From the NCBI RefSeq assembly GCF_900106805.1, contig NZ_FNNP01000001.1, positions 558,001-622,000 of the forward strand: 64,000 nt of DNA. Reading direction: 5' to 3'. Source of the stretch: Ruegeria halocynthiae. Its GTDB lineage: Bacteria > Pseudomonadota > Alphaproteobacteria > Rhodobacterales > Rhodobacteraceae. Below the pieces are notes generated by a model. The model was not told the DNA's origin. It saw only the letters and a program-made list of their open reading frames with translations, and did not search any database. Each line of letters starts with the position of its first letter. The stretch's first letter is position 1. Positions 32,194 to 40,710 of this stretch are shown here, in pieces. The position numbers and the translations under genes were made by a program.

Positions 32194-33402
32194 TCAGGCG
32201 AGCAGCCTGTTTTCGATCCGACCCATATGCAGCATCAGGCCAAAGCCAAGAATGCACATGGCCAGCACTCCGGTCGTCAGTGGCGTGATCGAGCCATCGA
32301 ACAGAAGCCCGATCGGGGCTGCAATCGCTGCTGCCAACACGGTGGCGATTGATCCTATGACCGAGGCTGCCATACCCGCAATGTGGCCCATCGGCTCCAT
32401 CGCTATCGCGTTCAGGTTGCCCATGGTTACACCAGCCATGAAAAAGATCGAGGTCTGCCACGCCACGAACACTGCGAAGGATGTGTCGGGCGAAAGTGGT
32501 GACATGTTCAAGACGATGACGCAGCTTGTGATCAAGATCTGGCCGCCCAAGGCCCACGTCACCATGCGGCGCATACCTACTCGCACCACCAAAGCGGCAT
32601 TCAGAAGGCTGGCCGAGCCAGAGATCAGTGCCACGACGCCGAACCAGAAAGGGAAACTTTCGGCCCTGTCGTGCACCACGTCAAAAATTGGCTGCACCAT
32701 CGTCAGCATGGTAAACAGCAGCCCCATGCAAAGCGTCTGTACCAGTATTGAGAGACGCACGGTAGGATGGGTTAACATTTCCTGCACTGCTGCGATCATC
32801 AGCGGAAGGCGGAAGGGACGGCGGTTTTCCGGGGCCAGAGACTCGGGCAGTCGTGTGGCCATCCAGACGACAATGACGAACGCGAACAAAATGAAAGACA
32901 CAAAGATACTGCGCCAACCGGCCAGTGCAATGACGCCCGCGCCGAGCAATGGCGCGATCGCTGGAACCAGCGTGAAAATCATCATCGCGATTGAGATAAT
33001 GCGAGCCATCTCGCGCCCTGAAAAGAGGTCCCGGATAATCGCCATGGCAACGACGCGTGGCCCTGACGCACCTAGCCCTTGTGCAACACGCGCAGCCAAT
33101 ACCAGTTCCAGCGACGAACTGAACCATGCTACAACCGATGCCAGAATATAGAGGGCAGCGCCCCCATAGATCACCGGTTTGCGCCCAACTGCATCCGAAA
33201 TCGGCCCCGTGAAGAAGGTTCCGATGCCCATGCCCAGAACAAACGAAGTCAGAATAAGCTGCGCATTGTTCATGTCATTGGGGCTAAGCTCTGCCCCGAT
33301 CTCGGGCAGGGCGGGCAGCATTGAGTCGATCGAAAATGCAATCGTGGCGAACATCATCGCGACCAGCGCAATGAATTCGCCCCGGGACATGCGGTTAGTC
33401 AT
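32194..33402 (-). CDS. Bcr/CflA-type multidrug efflux MFS transporter
   Basis: Inner-membrane drug:proton antiporter of 402 residues with twelve predicted helices. Motif A is GPISDAVGRKPVIYGGA in the loop after helix 2, and motif D1-like FSIDSMLPALPEIGAEL is in helix 1, as in the Bcr/CflA subfamily. The start at 33402 follows AAGGAG by six bases. The in-frame ATG at 33438 is rejected for that reason. It sits between the TPR gene and the FrnE-like gene, all on the minus strand. Substrate is unknown. Confidence 0.88.
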   Translation of the reverse strand: MTNRMSRGEFIALVAMMFATIAFSIDSMLPALPEIGAELSPNDMNNAQLILTSFVLGMGIGTFFTGPISDAVGRKPVIYGGAALYILASVVAWFSSSLELVLAARVAQGLGASGPRVVAMAIIRDLFSGREMARIISIAMMIFTLVPAIAPLLGAGVIALAGWRSIFVSFILFAFVIVVWMATRLPESLAPENRRPFRLPLMIAAVQEMLTHPTVRLSILVQTLCMGLLFTMLTMVQPIFDVVHDRAESFPFWFGVVALISGSASLLNAALVVRVGMRRMVTWALGGQILITSCVIVLNMSPLSPDTSFAVFVAWQTSIFFMAGVTMGNLNAIAMEPMGHIAGMAASVIGSIATVLAAAIAAPIGLLFDGSITPLTTGVLAMCILGFGLMLHMGRIENRLLA

Positions 33403-33475
33403 GGGGAACTCCTTCCCAAATGCGCTATCACGGCGCACCGGGTTGGACTAGATCAGAAATGCACAGAGGTATGTG

Positions 33476-34135
33476 CTATTCTGCAGGGGAAGCCTCAATC
33501 TGAGACATGATGTCCGAGATCACTTTTTCCCATAGTTCAGGAGGTTGCGCACCCGGAACGGCGTGCTGATTTGCAACGATATACGTGGGGACCGAGGTCA
33601 CGCCCATCTCGCGGGAATGGCTGTCACGGGTGCGAATGTCCTCGCGGTCGGCATCCGATTTCAGAAGTTTCAGCACGACTGCTGCGTCCATACCAACGCT
33701 GTCGGCGATATCGGCCAGAACCTCGGCGTCGCCGATATCACGTGCTTCGACGAAATAGGCATTGAACAACGCATCGACCAACGCGTTCTGTTTGCCCTCG
33801 ATCCCGGCCCAGTGGATCAGGCGGTGGGCATCCAATGTGTTGGGCGTACGTTTCATGCCTTCAAAATCGATCTTCAAACCTGCGTTTTCAGCATGTTCAA
33901 CCACGGGCGCATAGGCGCGCACGGCCTCTTCCTTGCCACCAAACTTAGTTTCGAGATACGCACGCCGGTCCATGCCTGTTTCCGGCATCTCGGGGTTCAG
34001 CTGAAACGGGTGCCACTCGATCACGAATGGGTGGTCAGGCACCGCGGCCAATGCTTTGTCCAGATGGGTTTTGCCGATATAGCACCAGGGGCAGATCGGA
34101 TCGGACATGATGTCAAGCTTGACGGTTTGGGTCAT
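33476..34135 (-). CDS. FrnE-like DsbA-family oxidoreductase
   Basis: 219-residue cytoplasmic thioredoxin-fold protein. The active site is CPWC (residues 15-18) in IMSDPICPWCYIGK. The inserted helical domain and the cis-proline region GVTSVPTYIV are typical of the FrnE/2-hydroxychromene-2-carboxylate isomerase branch of DsbA. No signal peptide is present. Its ATG overlaps the stop of the ligase gene (ATGA at 34132-34135), so the two are coupled. A link between them in metabolism is possible but unproven. Confidence 0.88.
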   Translation of the reverse strand: MTQTVKLDIMSDPICPWCYIGKTHLDKALAAVPDHPFVIEWHPFQLNPEMPETGMDRRAYLETKFGGKEEAVRAYAPVVEHAENAGLKIDFEGMKRTPNTLDAHRLIHWAGIEGKQNALVDALFNAYFVEARDIGDAEVLADIADSVGMDAAVVLKLLKSDADREDIRTRDSHSREMGVTSVPTYIVANQHAVPGAQPPELWEKVISDIMSQIEASPAE

Positions 34136-35649
34136 TCGGACGTCGCCTTGAAATAGGCCGGCAGGGCGCGGCGCAGGAGTTTGCCATTGCCCCCGGTTGG
34201 CAGCGCAGACATATGAACAAAGGCGCGCGGTTGTTTGTAGCGCGCCAGCTTGTCAGACACATAGGCGCGCAGTTCCGCCGCGTCCAGTTCTTCGGGGCCA
34301 GTATAGAAGGCAACGATGATCGAACTGTCGTGCTTTACTTCAACCGCTGCAGCACCGACCTGAGTGATGTGGGGGTGTTTGGACAAGGCTGCCTCAACTT
34401 CGACTGGAGAGACCCGGTAGCCGCCAGCATTCATCATGTCATCGTCACGGCCCATATAGGTGATCTGCCCATCTGCTGCCATCGCGCCCTGATCACCGGT
34501 CAGGAACCAGTTGCCTACCATGCGCGCCTCGGCCTCTTTGGGCGCGTTCAGGTAGGTCAACATCAGGCCGGGGTCATTGCGGTGAATCGCAATCGTGCCT
34601 TCCTGTCCACATGGAACTGGCCCATCCGGCCCCAGAATGGCCACGCGACGTCCCGGCTGTGGCTGACCCAATGCATCTCCACGTGCGGGGTGTAAGGGGC
34701 TGGATGAGATGAAGGTCGAACATTCGGACATGCCAAATGCCTCATACAGTTCGGTCCCGGTGGTCGCCAACCACTGCTCGTGCAGGCGCCGCGAAAGCTT
34801 TTCGCCGGCACAAAGGCCGTGGCGCAAATCCGTCAAGCTGATAGGCGCCTGTCGTTGCATCATCTTCCGGAAGACACCTGGCGCGGCGGCAAAGATGGTC
34901 GCGCGGTGTTGTCCAAGCAGTGCAGGTAAATCGCGGATTTCCGTTCCAGCCTCTGGAATCAGGGCGGTTGCGCCAATGGTCCAGGGGTCCATCAACCCCG
35001 TTCCCAGTGTATAGGTCCAGTTGAATGCCCCAGCGTGACAAAGACGGTCCGAAGGCTGCAGGCTGTACCAGCCGTCAACCATCATCTGCCGTGCCCATAT
35101 AGCACGGTGCGCATGGGCTACCGCGCGGGGTTTGCCCGATGTGCCCGAGGTGTAGACGACATAGGCCAACCGATCGGGATCGCCCATCGCAAAGGTTGCC
35201 GGGGGCAATGACCGCATCCCGACCAAATCGAACAGCAGTATCTGATCGGGGTGTGGGGCGCAGGGAACCTCGGGGTCGCGCAAAATGGCGGCTGGTTTCA
35301 GATCTTCGATGATCTTTGCCGTTTCTGCGTCGGTCAGTTGTGACGAGGTTGGTACCGGGACCAGCCCGACGGCGATTGCACCCAGATAAGCGATTGGAAA
35401 ATCGACCGTGTTCCCAAGCCGCATCAAAACGATGTCTCCGGCGTTTAGACCGCGCTGCAGTAATCCTGTGCCGGTTCCCAATATCGCCGATTGCAGCGCG
35501 CAATATGTCCAATCTGTCGCGCCATTAGGTCCCAGCACCGACAGCGCCGTCTTCTCGGCAGAAGTTTGTGCATGGCGCAGGACATGTGCGGCAAGATTGA
35601 AAGGGGTCGGGCAGGGCTCTGGCGGCCCCTGATCAAAAATCGACAACAT
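34132..35649 (-). CDS. AMP-forming acyl-CoA synthetase (ANL superfamily)
   Basis: Adenylating ligase of 505 residues. The A3 phosphate loop is VVYTSGTSGKPRAV, A5 is YEAFGMSECS, A7 is WFLTGDQG, and the catalytic lysine is in the C-terminal GNGKLLRR. It should activate a carboxylic acid to acyl-AMP and then acyl-CoA. The acid is not evident, and the sequence resembles benzoate/medium-chain type ligases more than fatty acid ligases. It is the first gene of a coupled pair with the FrnE-like oxidoreductase and is divergent from the cupin regulator at 35715. Confidence 0.88.
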   Translation of the reverse strand: MLSIFDQGPPEPCPTPFNLAAHVLRHAQTSAEKTALSVLGPNGATDWTYCALQSAILGTGTGLLQRGLNAGDIVLMRLGNTVDFPIAYLGAIAVGLVPVPTSSQLTDAETAKIIEDLKPAAILRDPEVPCAPHPDQILLFDLVGMRSLPPATFAMGDPDRLAYVVYTSGTSGKPRAVAHAHRAIWARQMMVDGWYSLQPSDRLCHAGAFNWTYTLGTGLMDPWTIGATALIPEAGTEIRDLPALLGQHRATIFAAAPGVFRKMMQRQAPISLTDLRHGLCAGEKLSRRLHEQWLATTGTELYEAFGMSECSTFISSSPLHPARGDALGQPQPGRRVAILGPDGPVPCGQEGTIAIHRNDPGLMLTYLNAPKEAEARMVGNWFLTGDQGAMAADGQITYMGRDDDMMNAGGYRVSPVEVEAALSKHPHITQVGAAAVEVKHDSSIIVAFYTGPEELDAAELRAYVSDKLARYKQPRAFVHMSALPTGGNGKLLRRALPAYFKATSE

Positions 35650-35714
35650 GAGAACTGGCTACCGCCGCGCGAGGCGCGTTGCAAGCGGGGCAGGCTGGCC
35701 CTATAGAAAGACCC

Positions 35715-36338
35715 ATGACCGTCAAAGATCAAAACTCTATCGTCCGCATCGCCCGCGACAACGGCGTAAACACCGAGCTTGAACCGGTTGACCTCGGCGC
35801 GCGCGTGCGCGAATTGCGCAAGGCACGCAACTGGACGCTGGAACAGGCCGCCGGCCAGGCAGGGTTGGCGCGATCGACACTCAGCAAGATCGAAAACGGC
35901 CAGATGTCACCGACCTATGATGCGTTGAAGAAGCTGGCGATCGGGCTGGAGATATCGGTGCCTCAGTTGTTCACCCCGCCGCAGCGCGATCAGGTGATTG
36001 GCCGGATGGCGGTGACCAAGATGGGCGAGGGTGCTGCACACCCGACCACGACCTATGAACACGAACTGCTGGCCGAAACACTAACCAAAAAACAGATGCT
36101 TCCTTACCGCGCCCGCGTACGTGCACGATCGATGGAAGAATTCGATGGTTGGGTTCGTCACGATGGTGAGGAATTCTTGTACGTTCTGACGGGAGTGGTG
36201 CAGTTGTTTACCGAGTTCTACGAGCCCGTCGATATGCGCCGGGGCGACAGTGCATACTACGATGGCAGCATGGGTCACAATGTTATTTCGGTCAGCGACG
36301 AAGACGCTACGATCTTGTGGGTGACGTCACTTACTTAA
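35715..36338 (+). CDS. XRE-family regulator with cupin sensor domain
   Basis: 207-residue transcription factor. The N-terminal helix-turn-helix is VRELRKARNWTLEQAAGQAGLARSTLSKIENG (about residues 32-65). The C-terminal cupin_2 domain has HDGEEFLYVLTG and MRRGDSAYYDG. This is the PuuR/SutR-like layout, in which the cupin binds a small metabolite. ATG 35715 is preferred to the in-frame start at 35679. It is divergent from the acyl-CoA synthetase operon, 65 bp away, which makes that operon the first candidate target. The end overlaps the convergent small gene by 12 bp. Confidence 0.88.
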   Translation: MTVKDQNSIVRIARDNGVNTELEPVDLGARVRELRKARNWTLEQAAGQAGLARSTLSKIENGQMSPTYDALKKLAIGLEISVPQLFTPPQRDQVIGRMAVTKMGEGAAHPTTTYEHELLAETLTKKQMLPYRARVRARSMEEFDGWVRHDGEEFLYVLTGVVQLFTEFYEPVDMRRGDSAYYDGSMGHNVISVSDEDATILWVTSLT

Positions 36339-36563
36339 AACCTGGGAGGCTTCGCGGTTCAAAGCCTCGGTGAACAAGAAATCCTCAAGTTCTTCGCGCG
36401 CTTCGTTGACCGTCAGGTGGTGACGCTCTGCCAGATAAGCTTCGAATCGTTTGCGATCTTCGCCGACGCGCGCCATATCCCTATCCAGCAGGTTCGGAAA
36501 CCTGCGTTTCGCGCGTGCATAGGACGCGCCCCAGTCTTGTGTCAGATCAGCCCAGTTCAGCAT
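36327..36563 (-). CDS. Small hypothetical protein
   Basis: 78-residue charged, helical protein starting MLNWADLTQDWG. AAGGAAGG precedes the ATG at 36563. The longer in-frame start at 36686 is unlikely because it runs into the downstream hairpin region. No domain is recognised. The family appears to be small and soluble with no cysteines. It is convergent with the cupin regulator. Confidence 0.65.
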   Translation of the reverse strand: MLNWADLTQDWGASYARAKRRFPNLLDRDMARVGEDRKRFEAYLAERHHLTVNEAREELEDFLFTEALNREASQVLSK

Positions 36564-36684
36564 CTGCGAGCCTTCCTTTGTCAATGTTCTCAGGATTGCT
36601 CTCCCCGACACCAGCGTAGGAAGGTTCGGGTATGGTAGAAGACATGACAAAATGTCGCATGTTGCCGTAAGGGCAACCGAGCGC

Positions 36685-36715
36685 AAAAAACCCGCTGCGG
36701 AGAAACCGCAACGGG
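36685..36715 (-). terminator. Rho-independent terminator of the ars operon
   Basis: A GC-rich stem (CCCGCTGCGG with CCGCAACGGG, one mismatch) surrounds an AGAAA-type loop. On the minus strand it is followed by TTTTTT. It lies 39 bp beyond the aqpS stop and should end the arsenic operon transcript. A second, smaller hairpin (36661-36677, 6-bp stem) follows. Confidence 0.8.
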
Positions 36716-36753
36716 CCTACGGACCTGCAGTTAAGTGAGTGGCGGCCGGTCCG

Positions 36754-37413
36754 TTATTCTTCTGGCTTGAACAGCCAGTTCAGTGTCAAGTGTCCGATAA
36801 ATACAGCAATTATCTGCATTAATATAAACATCGGAATATGCGCAAGGTATATCCCAGCGAACGTATCCGTAAAGCCCCTTGCTATGGTTACGGCAGGATT
36901 AGCAAAACTTGTGGATGACGTATACCAGTAGGCGCCCGTTATATAGAGACCCACAAGTGCTGGTACCGTGTCCGGTTTGTGCCGAATTCCGCCGAAAATA
37001 ACGAACAGCAGACCCAGTGTCGCGATGATTTCTGAGAACCACTGGTGTGATCCGGTGCGATGCAGGGTTCCCGAGGTCTGCAGAATCGGCAGGTCGAACA
37101 TGTAGTGGCTGGCCCAGACACCAATGACACCACCCGCGATTTGAACCAGTACATATGGGGCAACCGCGCGCCACGGATGCTCGCCCCGTAGCGCGAAAGC
37201 CAAAGTTACCGCCGGATTGAAATGCGCTCCTGAGACTGGGCCGAGTGTGGTGATGATCGCATAGAGCATACAGCCCGTTGCGATTGCATTTGCCAGCAAA
37301 GCCAGCGCGATGTTCCCATCGGACAGAGTTTGCGCCATGATGCCCGATCCGACGACACCGATCAGCAGGAAAGCGGTTCCAAGAAACTCAGCGAAGTATT
37401 GGCGGGCGCTCAT
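36754..37413 (-). CDS. aqpS: Aquaporin/aquaglyceroporin of arsenic operon (AqpS-like)
   Basis: MIP-family channel of 219 residues with six hydrophobic segments. The two NPA boxes are GAHFNPAVTLAFAL and SFANPAVTIARG. In Sinorhizobium meliloti the ars operon uses an aquaglyceroporin, AqpS, instead of an ArsB pump to let arsenite leave the cell. The same role is likely here, because the gene is coupled (ATGA, 37410-37413) to an arsenate reductase and no arsB or acr3 is nearby. Last gene of the operon, followed by a terminator. Confidence 0.9.
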   Translation of the reverse strand: MSARQYFAEFLGTAFLLIGVVGSGIMAQTLSDGNIALALLANAIATGCMLYAIITTLGPVSGAHFNPAVTLAFALRGEHPWRAVAPYVLVQIAGGVIGVWASHYMFDLPILQTSGTLHRTGSHQWFSEIIATLGLLFVIFGGIRHKPDTVPALVGLYITGAYWYTSSTSFANPAVTIARGFTDTFAGIYLAHIPMFILMQIIAVFIGHLTLNWLFKPEE

Positions 37414-37886
37414 AGGCTACTTCCGATGCGTTTCAGATGCGCGCCAAGTTCGCCGCTTTCCATGGACTCGATGGGGAGAGCCAAAAGGGCCTCGGCACGG
37501 CGGCCCAGGATGTCATAGGCTGTGCGAAAGGCGCGATCCCAGTCTGCTTCGGATGCAGCAGCCGGATCTTCGACGCCCCAATGGGCACGGAGCGGGGTGC
37601 CGGGCCAAACGGGACAGGTCTCTTCTGCAGCAGAGCCGCAGACAGTGATCACCACGTCCATTTCAGGCGCATCCCCGACTGCAAACTCATCCCAGCTTTT
37701 TGAGCGCGCATCGCGGACGTCATGGCCTTTGGCACCAAGCAGCGCCAGAGATTGCGGATGCACCTTCCCGGCCGGATTGGAGCCTGCGGAATAAGCACGC
37801 ACACGCCCCTTTGCCGTGTGATTGAAGATCGACTCCAGCAGAATCGACCGGGCCGAATTGCCGGTACACAGAACCAGTATGTTCAT
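37410..37886 (-). CDS. arsC: Arsenate reductase ArsC, LMW-phosphatase type
   Basis: 158-residue cytoplasmic reductase of the low-molecular-weight tyrosine phosphatase fold. The P-loop is LCTGNSARS with Cys7. The resolving pair Cys83 and Cys91 lies in TVCGSAAEETCPVWPG. The layout is that of thioredoxin-dependent arsenate reductases. It turns arsenate into arsenite for exit through the adjacent aquaporin. It is the second such domain in the operon, after the one fused to ArsR. The gap to the fusion gene is 26 bp. Confidence 0.92.
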   Translation of the reverse strand: MNILVLCTGNSARSILLESIFNHTAKGRVRAYSAGSNPAGKVHPQSLALLGAKGHDVRDARSKSWDEFAVGDAPEMDVVITVCGSAAEETCPVWPGTPLRAHWGVEDPAAASEADWDRAFRTAYDILGRRAEALLALPIESMESGELGAHLKRIGSSL

Positions 37887-37912
37887 CGGGAAATCCTTGA
37901 ATTGATCGGGGG

Positions 37913-38737
37913 TTAGTCAGCCATGCGACCGATATCGTCCACCTTGTGTTGCAGTGAGATACGATCAAGCGTTTCAAACGGCAGGTTCGCAAAGGCAGTG
38001 ATGCGATTGCGAAGCAAGCCATAAGCTTGTTGAAACGCCAATTGCCTTTGGGCATGAGTCCCCTCTGCCTTGACCGGATCGGGCAGCCCCCAATGCGCGC
38101 TCATAGGCTGGCCTGGCCATGCCGGACAGGACTCATTTGCAGCATGGTCGCAGACGGTAAACACGAAATCCATTTCCAGAGCGTCAGGAGCCGTGAACTC
38201 ATCTACCGATTTCGAACGGAGCAGAGAGGTGTCGTACCCTTTCTGCCTCAGCAACTCGAGGACGTTCAGATTCGGACTTTCAGACGGCGCAGTACCAGCG
38301 GAAAAGGCGCGGAACAGGCCTTTGCCTTCGGTGTTCAGTATGGCTTCGGCCATGATCGAGCGGGCAGAATTTCCGGTGCAGATAAAAAGGGCGTTCATAA
38401 TGCGGTGTGGGTTCAATCTGACCCGTGTCTCTGAGGTCTGCAGGCAAAGATCGGGGCGATTCTGGCAGCATCCACCCAACAACTCGTCAAACATGCTGCG
38501 CACTGCGGGCAGGTTCGCCGTGTATTGCAATGATGTGCCGCTGCGGGATTGCTCGATCAAGCCGGCGGTTTTGAGTGCATTCAAGTAAGTCGACGTGGTG
38601 TTTGGCTTAAATGCCAAAGCCTCGGCAATTTCACCTGCCGCGACGGAATCGGGATAGCGCCGCATCAACAGCCGGAACAGGTCCAGCCGTTTAGGATGCG
38701 CAAGGGCGCCAAGTCTGTCGTGAATCATTATTTCCAT
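37913..38737 (-). CDS. ArsR repressor fused to an ArsC-like domain
   Basis: 274-residue fusion. Residues 1 to about 100 are an ArsR/SmtB winged helix (GEIAEALAFKPNTTSTYLNALKTAGLIEQ). Cys90, Cys91 and Cys98 lie in LLGGCCQNRPDLC, near where C-terminal arsenite-binding cysteines sit in AfArsR-type repressors. Residues 114-274 are a complete LMW-phosphatase/ArsC domain, with P-loop FICTGNSARS (Cys120) and a second cysteine pair at 196 and 204. It could sense arsenite and also reduce arsenate. The start codon lies inside a perfect palindrome. A second in-frame ATG follows at 38728. Confidence 0.9.
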   Translation of the reverse strand: MEIMIHDRLGALAHPKRLDLFRLLMRRYPDSVAAGEIAEALAFKPNTTSTYLNALKTAGLIEQSRSGTSLQYTANLPAVRSMFDELLGGCCQNRPDLCLQTSETRVRLNPHRIMNALFICTGNSARSIMAEAILNTEGKGLFRAFSAGTAPSESPNLNVLELLRQKGYDTSLLRSKSVDEFTAPDALEMDFVFTVCDHAANESCPAWPGQPMSAHWGLPDPVKAEGTHAQRQLAFQQAYGLLRNRITAFANLPFETLDRISLQHKVDDIGRMAD

Positions 38738-38762
38738 ATTTCAAGAAATATGGAAATAATGA
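38725..38762. promoter_or_regulatory. 38-bp perfect palindrome, candidate ArsR operator
   Basis: Two 18-base arms, TCATTATTTCCATATTTC and its exact complement, flank a 2-base centre (43-44 of this block). The palindrome covers both candidate start codons of the ArsR fusion (38737, 38728) and the predicted -10 region. ArsR operators are dyads with AT-rich cores. This one is unusually long and perfect. Self-repression by the fusion protein is the simplest reading. Confidence 0.7.
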
Positions 38763-38773
38763 GCGGTGGTCAA
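38745..38773 (-). promoter_or_regulatory. Predicted promoter of the arsenic operon
   Basis: TTGACC (38773-38768) and TATTTC (38750-38745) are separated by 17 bp. The -35 overlaps the stop codon of the preceding gene, and the -10 lies in the palindrome. Transcription would start at about the ATG 38737, which implies a leaderless mRNA. Confidence 0.45.
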
Positions 38774-40596
38774 TCCTGATACCACCAGACCTGAGGCATA
38801 TATTCAGGTCCGTCGCCATAGATCGGCAAGGTTTCAGGTTGCTTAAGCTCTTTGATATGAGCGATGCGACCGACATCAAAGCTCCAGACCGGGATGACAT
38901 ATCGACCTGCAGTCAGAACACGATCCAGCGCTCGGGTCGCGGCAACGAAATCCTCGTGGCTTTCCGAGGCCAGCATTTCGTCGATTAACCCGTCCACGGC
39001 TGGTGAGGTCAGTCCCATCACGTTCCGTGTTCCTGCTGTATCAGCGTTTTCGCTGCCCCAGTACAAACGCTGCTCATTGCCCGGTGACAGTGAAAGTGCG
39101 CGCCGAAATGGCGTCATATCAAAATCTTGTGCGTCGATACGCGAGGTATACTGCGCGTCGTCGACCTTTTCGACCGTCAGCTGGATGCCAAGTCGCTCTA
39201 GGGCGCGCGCATAGATTTCGGCGATCACACTGACGTCCTGCACGACGTTCAGGCTGCCCTGACTGATGACCAGATCAATCCGGAACGGCGCACCGTCGGC
39301 ATTGCGCAGAAGACCATCCTGAACCGTCCAACCTGCCTCTTCCAGCAGTTTCAGCGCTTTACGAACATTGCGGCGGTTGCGTTCGGTGCCATCTCCCTGT
39401 GGTGGCACATAGCCTTCTAGTGTTCCGGGCGGTAACTCGGCAGCATAGGGCTGCAGCAATTCGGCGACACGTCCCGAGGCAGGGCCGGGCTTCATACCCA
39501 GTTTGGAGCCTGAGAAGTACGAGGCAATTCTGGGCTGCGCGCCGCCTGTGATCGTGTCGTTGATGAACTCGAAGTTGAACGCCAGCGTCAGGGCTTCGCG
39601 GACCCGCCAGTTGTCGAACGGAGCTTTGCGCGTGTTCATGGCGAACCCGGTCATGCCCGATGGTTTTTGATGAGGGATTTCCGTCTTCACGACATCGCCA
39701 CGCTGAGCTGCGGGAAAGTTGTATTGGGTGTTCCACTTGTCTGCGTTGAACTCGCGCACAGCGGAAAGTTCACCGGCTTTGAAGGCTTCGAAGGCGACAG
39801 TGCCGTCGCCGTAGAATTCAATCCGCATATCGTCCAGGTTCATCGTACCCTTGCGGTAGGGGATGTCTGCTCCCCAATAGTCTGGGTTGCGGCGCAGATT
39901 CACGTAACGACCGGCTTCGTAATCATCAATCACGTAAGGTCCCGACCCGATGGGAATGTCGTGCAACTGGGCATCAGCGAATGATTTCCCTTCCCATTGC
40001 GCCTTCTGCAGGATCGGGCGCAACCCGGCGATCAGTGCCAGCTCCCGATCGGGCTCGTTAAAGGTGATCCGAACGCTACGCGGGCCGGTCTGTTCTATGC
40101 TTTCGATTTTGCCCCACAAGCCGCGGTACCTCAGGTGACCCTCGGTGCCCAGCGTCTCATATGACCAGATCACATCATCGACGGTGACCGGAGAACCATC
40201 CGAGAATCGGGCGTTGTCACGCAGGGTAAATTCGACCCAGGACCGGTCTGAATCGGTCTCAACTGATTCGGCTAACAACCCGTAAAGAGAGAAAGGTTCG
40301 TCCCAGGACCGGCCCATCAAGCTTTCATGAGTCCAAAATCGTAGCTGCCAGGGGCTGGTGCCTTTTTGCACAAACGGGTTTAGGCTGTTATAGCCGCCGG
40401 TATTGCCGAACACGACCTTGCCACCTTTTGGCGCGTCAGGGTTTGCGTAGGGTAGCGACACAAAATCCGGTGGTAGGGCCGGGTCTCCGTACATAGCTAT
40501 GCCATGGGCCGATTCTGCCGAGGCCAGCGAGGCGGCCAAAATGGAAGCGATTCCCACAATCGCAGGACGAAGGGGGCGAAGATAATCGGGGCTCAT
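38770..40596 (-). CDS. Peptide ABC transporter substrate-binding protein, family 5
   Basis: Periplasmic solute-binding protein of 608 residues with a signal peptide ending ASLASA. The family 5 signature region is LAESVETDSDRSWVEFTLRDNARFSDG with the following VTVDDVIWSYETL. The overall sequence resembles YejA (peptide or microcin C uptake). The permease and ATPase genes that normally accompany it (yejB, yejE, yejF) are absent in this window, so it is an orphan here. It ends just before the ars promoter, whose -35 overlaps its stop. Confidence 0.88.
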   Translation of the reverse strand: MSPDYLRPLRPAIVGIASILAASLASAESAHGIAMYGDPALPPDFVSLPYANPDAPKGGKVVFGNTGGYNSLNPFVQKGTSPWQLRFWTHESLMGRSWDEPFSLYGLLAESVETDSDRSWVEFTLRDNARFSDGSPVTVDDVIWSYETLGTEGHLRYRGLWGKIESIEQTGPRSVRITFNEPDRELALIAGLRPILQKAQWEGKSFADAQLHDIPIGSGPYVIDDYEAGRYVNLRRNPDYWGADIPYRKGTMNLDDMRIEFYGDGTVAFEAFKAGELSAVREFNADKWNTQYNFPAAQRGDVVKTEIPHQKPSGMTGFAMNTRKAPFDNWRVREALTLAFNFEFINDTITGGAQPRIASYFSGSKLGMKPGPASGRVAELLQPYAAELPPGTLEGYVPPQGDGTERNRRNVRKALKLLEEAGWTVQDGLLRNADGAPFRIDLVISQGSLNVVQDVSVIAEIYARALERLGIQLTVEKVDDAQYTSRIDAQDFDMTPFRRALSLSPGNEQRLYWGSENADTAGTRNVMGLTSPAVDGLIDEMLASESHEDFVAATRALDRVLTAGRYVIPVWSFDVGRIAHIKELKQPETLPIYGDGPEYMPQVWWYQD

Positions 40597-40676
40597 TTTG
40601 GAAACAATCCTGCTCTGGCCTTATTTTATTTGGGATTCACCGTAGCCATGATTTTTCTTATTATCAAACTTTTAGC

Positions 40677-40705
40677 TTGGACGAAGGCGCAGAATTGCTT
40701 ATAAA
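40677..40705 (+). promoter_or_regulatory. Strong predicted promoter of sRNA/leader
   Basis: TTGGAC (40677-40682) and TATAAA (40700-40705) stand 17 bp apart, a close match to the sigma-70 consensus. It points rightwards into a gene-free stretch that ends in a strong terminator. A start near 40711-40713 is expected. Confidence 0.65.
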
Positions 40706-40710
40706 GGTTG

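Noticed and set aside
32252-33151. 299-codon plus-strand ORF opposite the Bcr/CflA gene
   Set aside because: Low-complexity Met/Thr/Ala composition from the complement of membrane helices.
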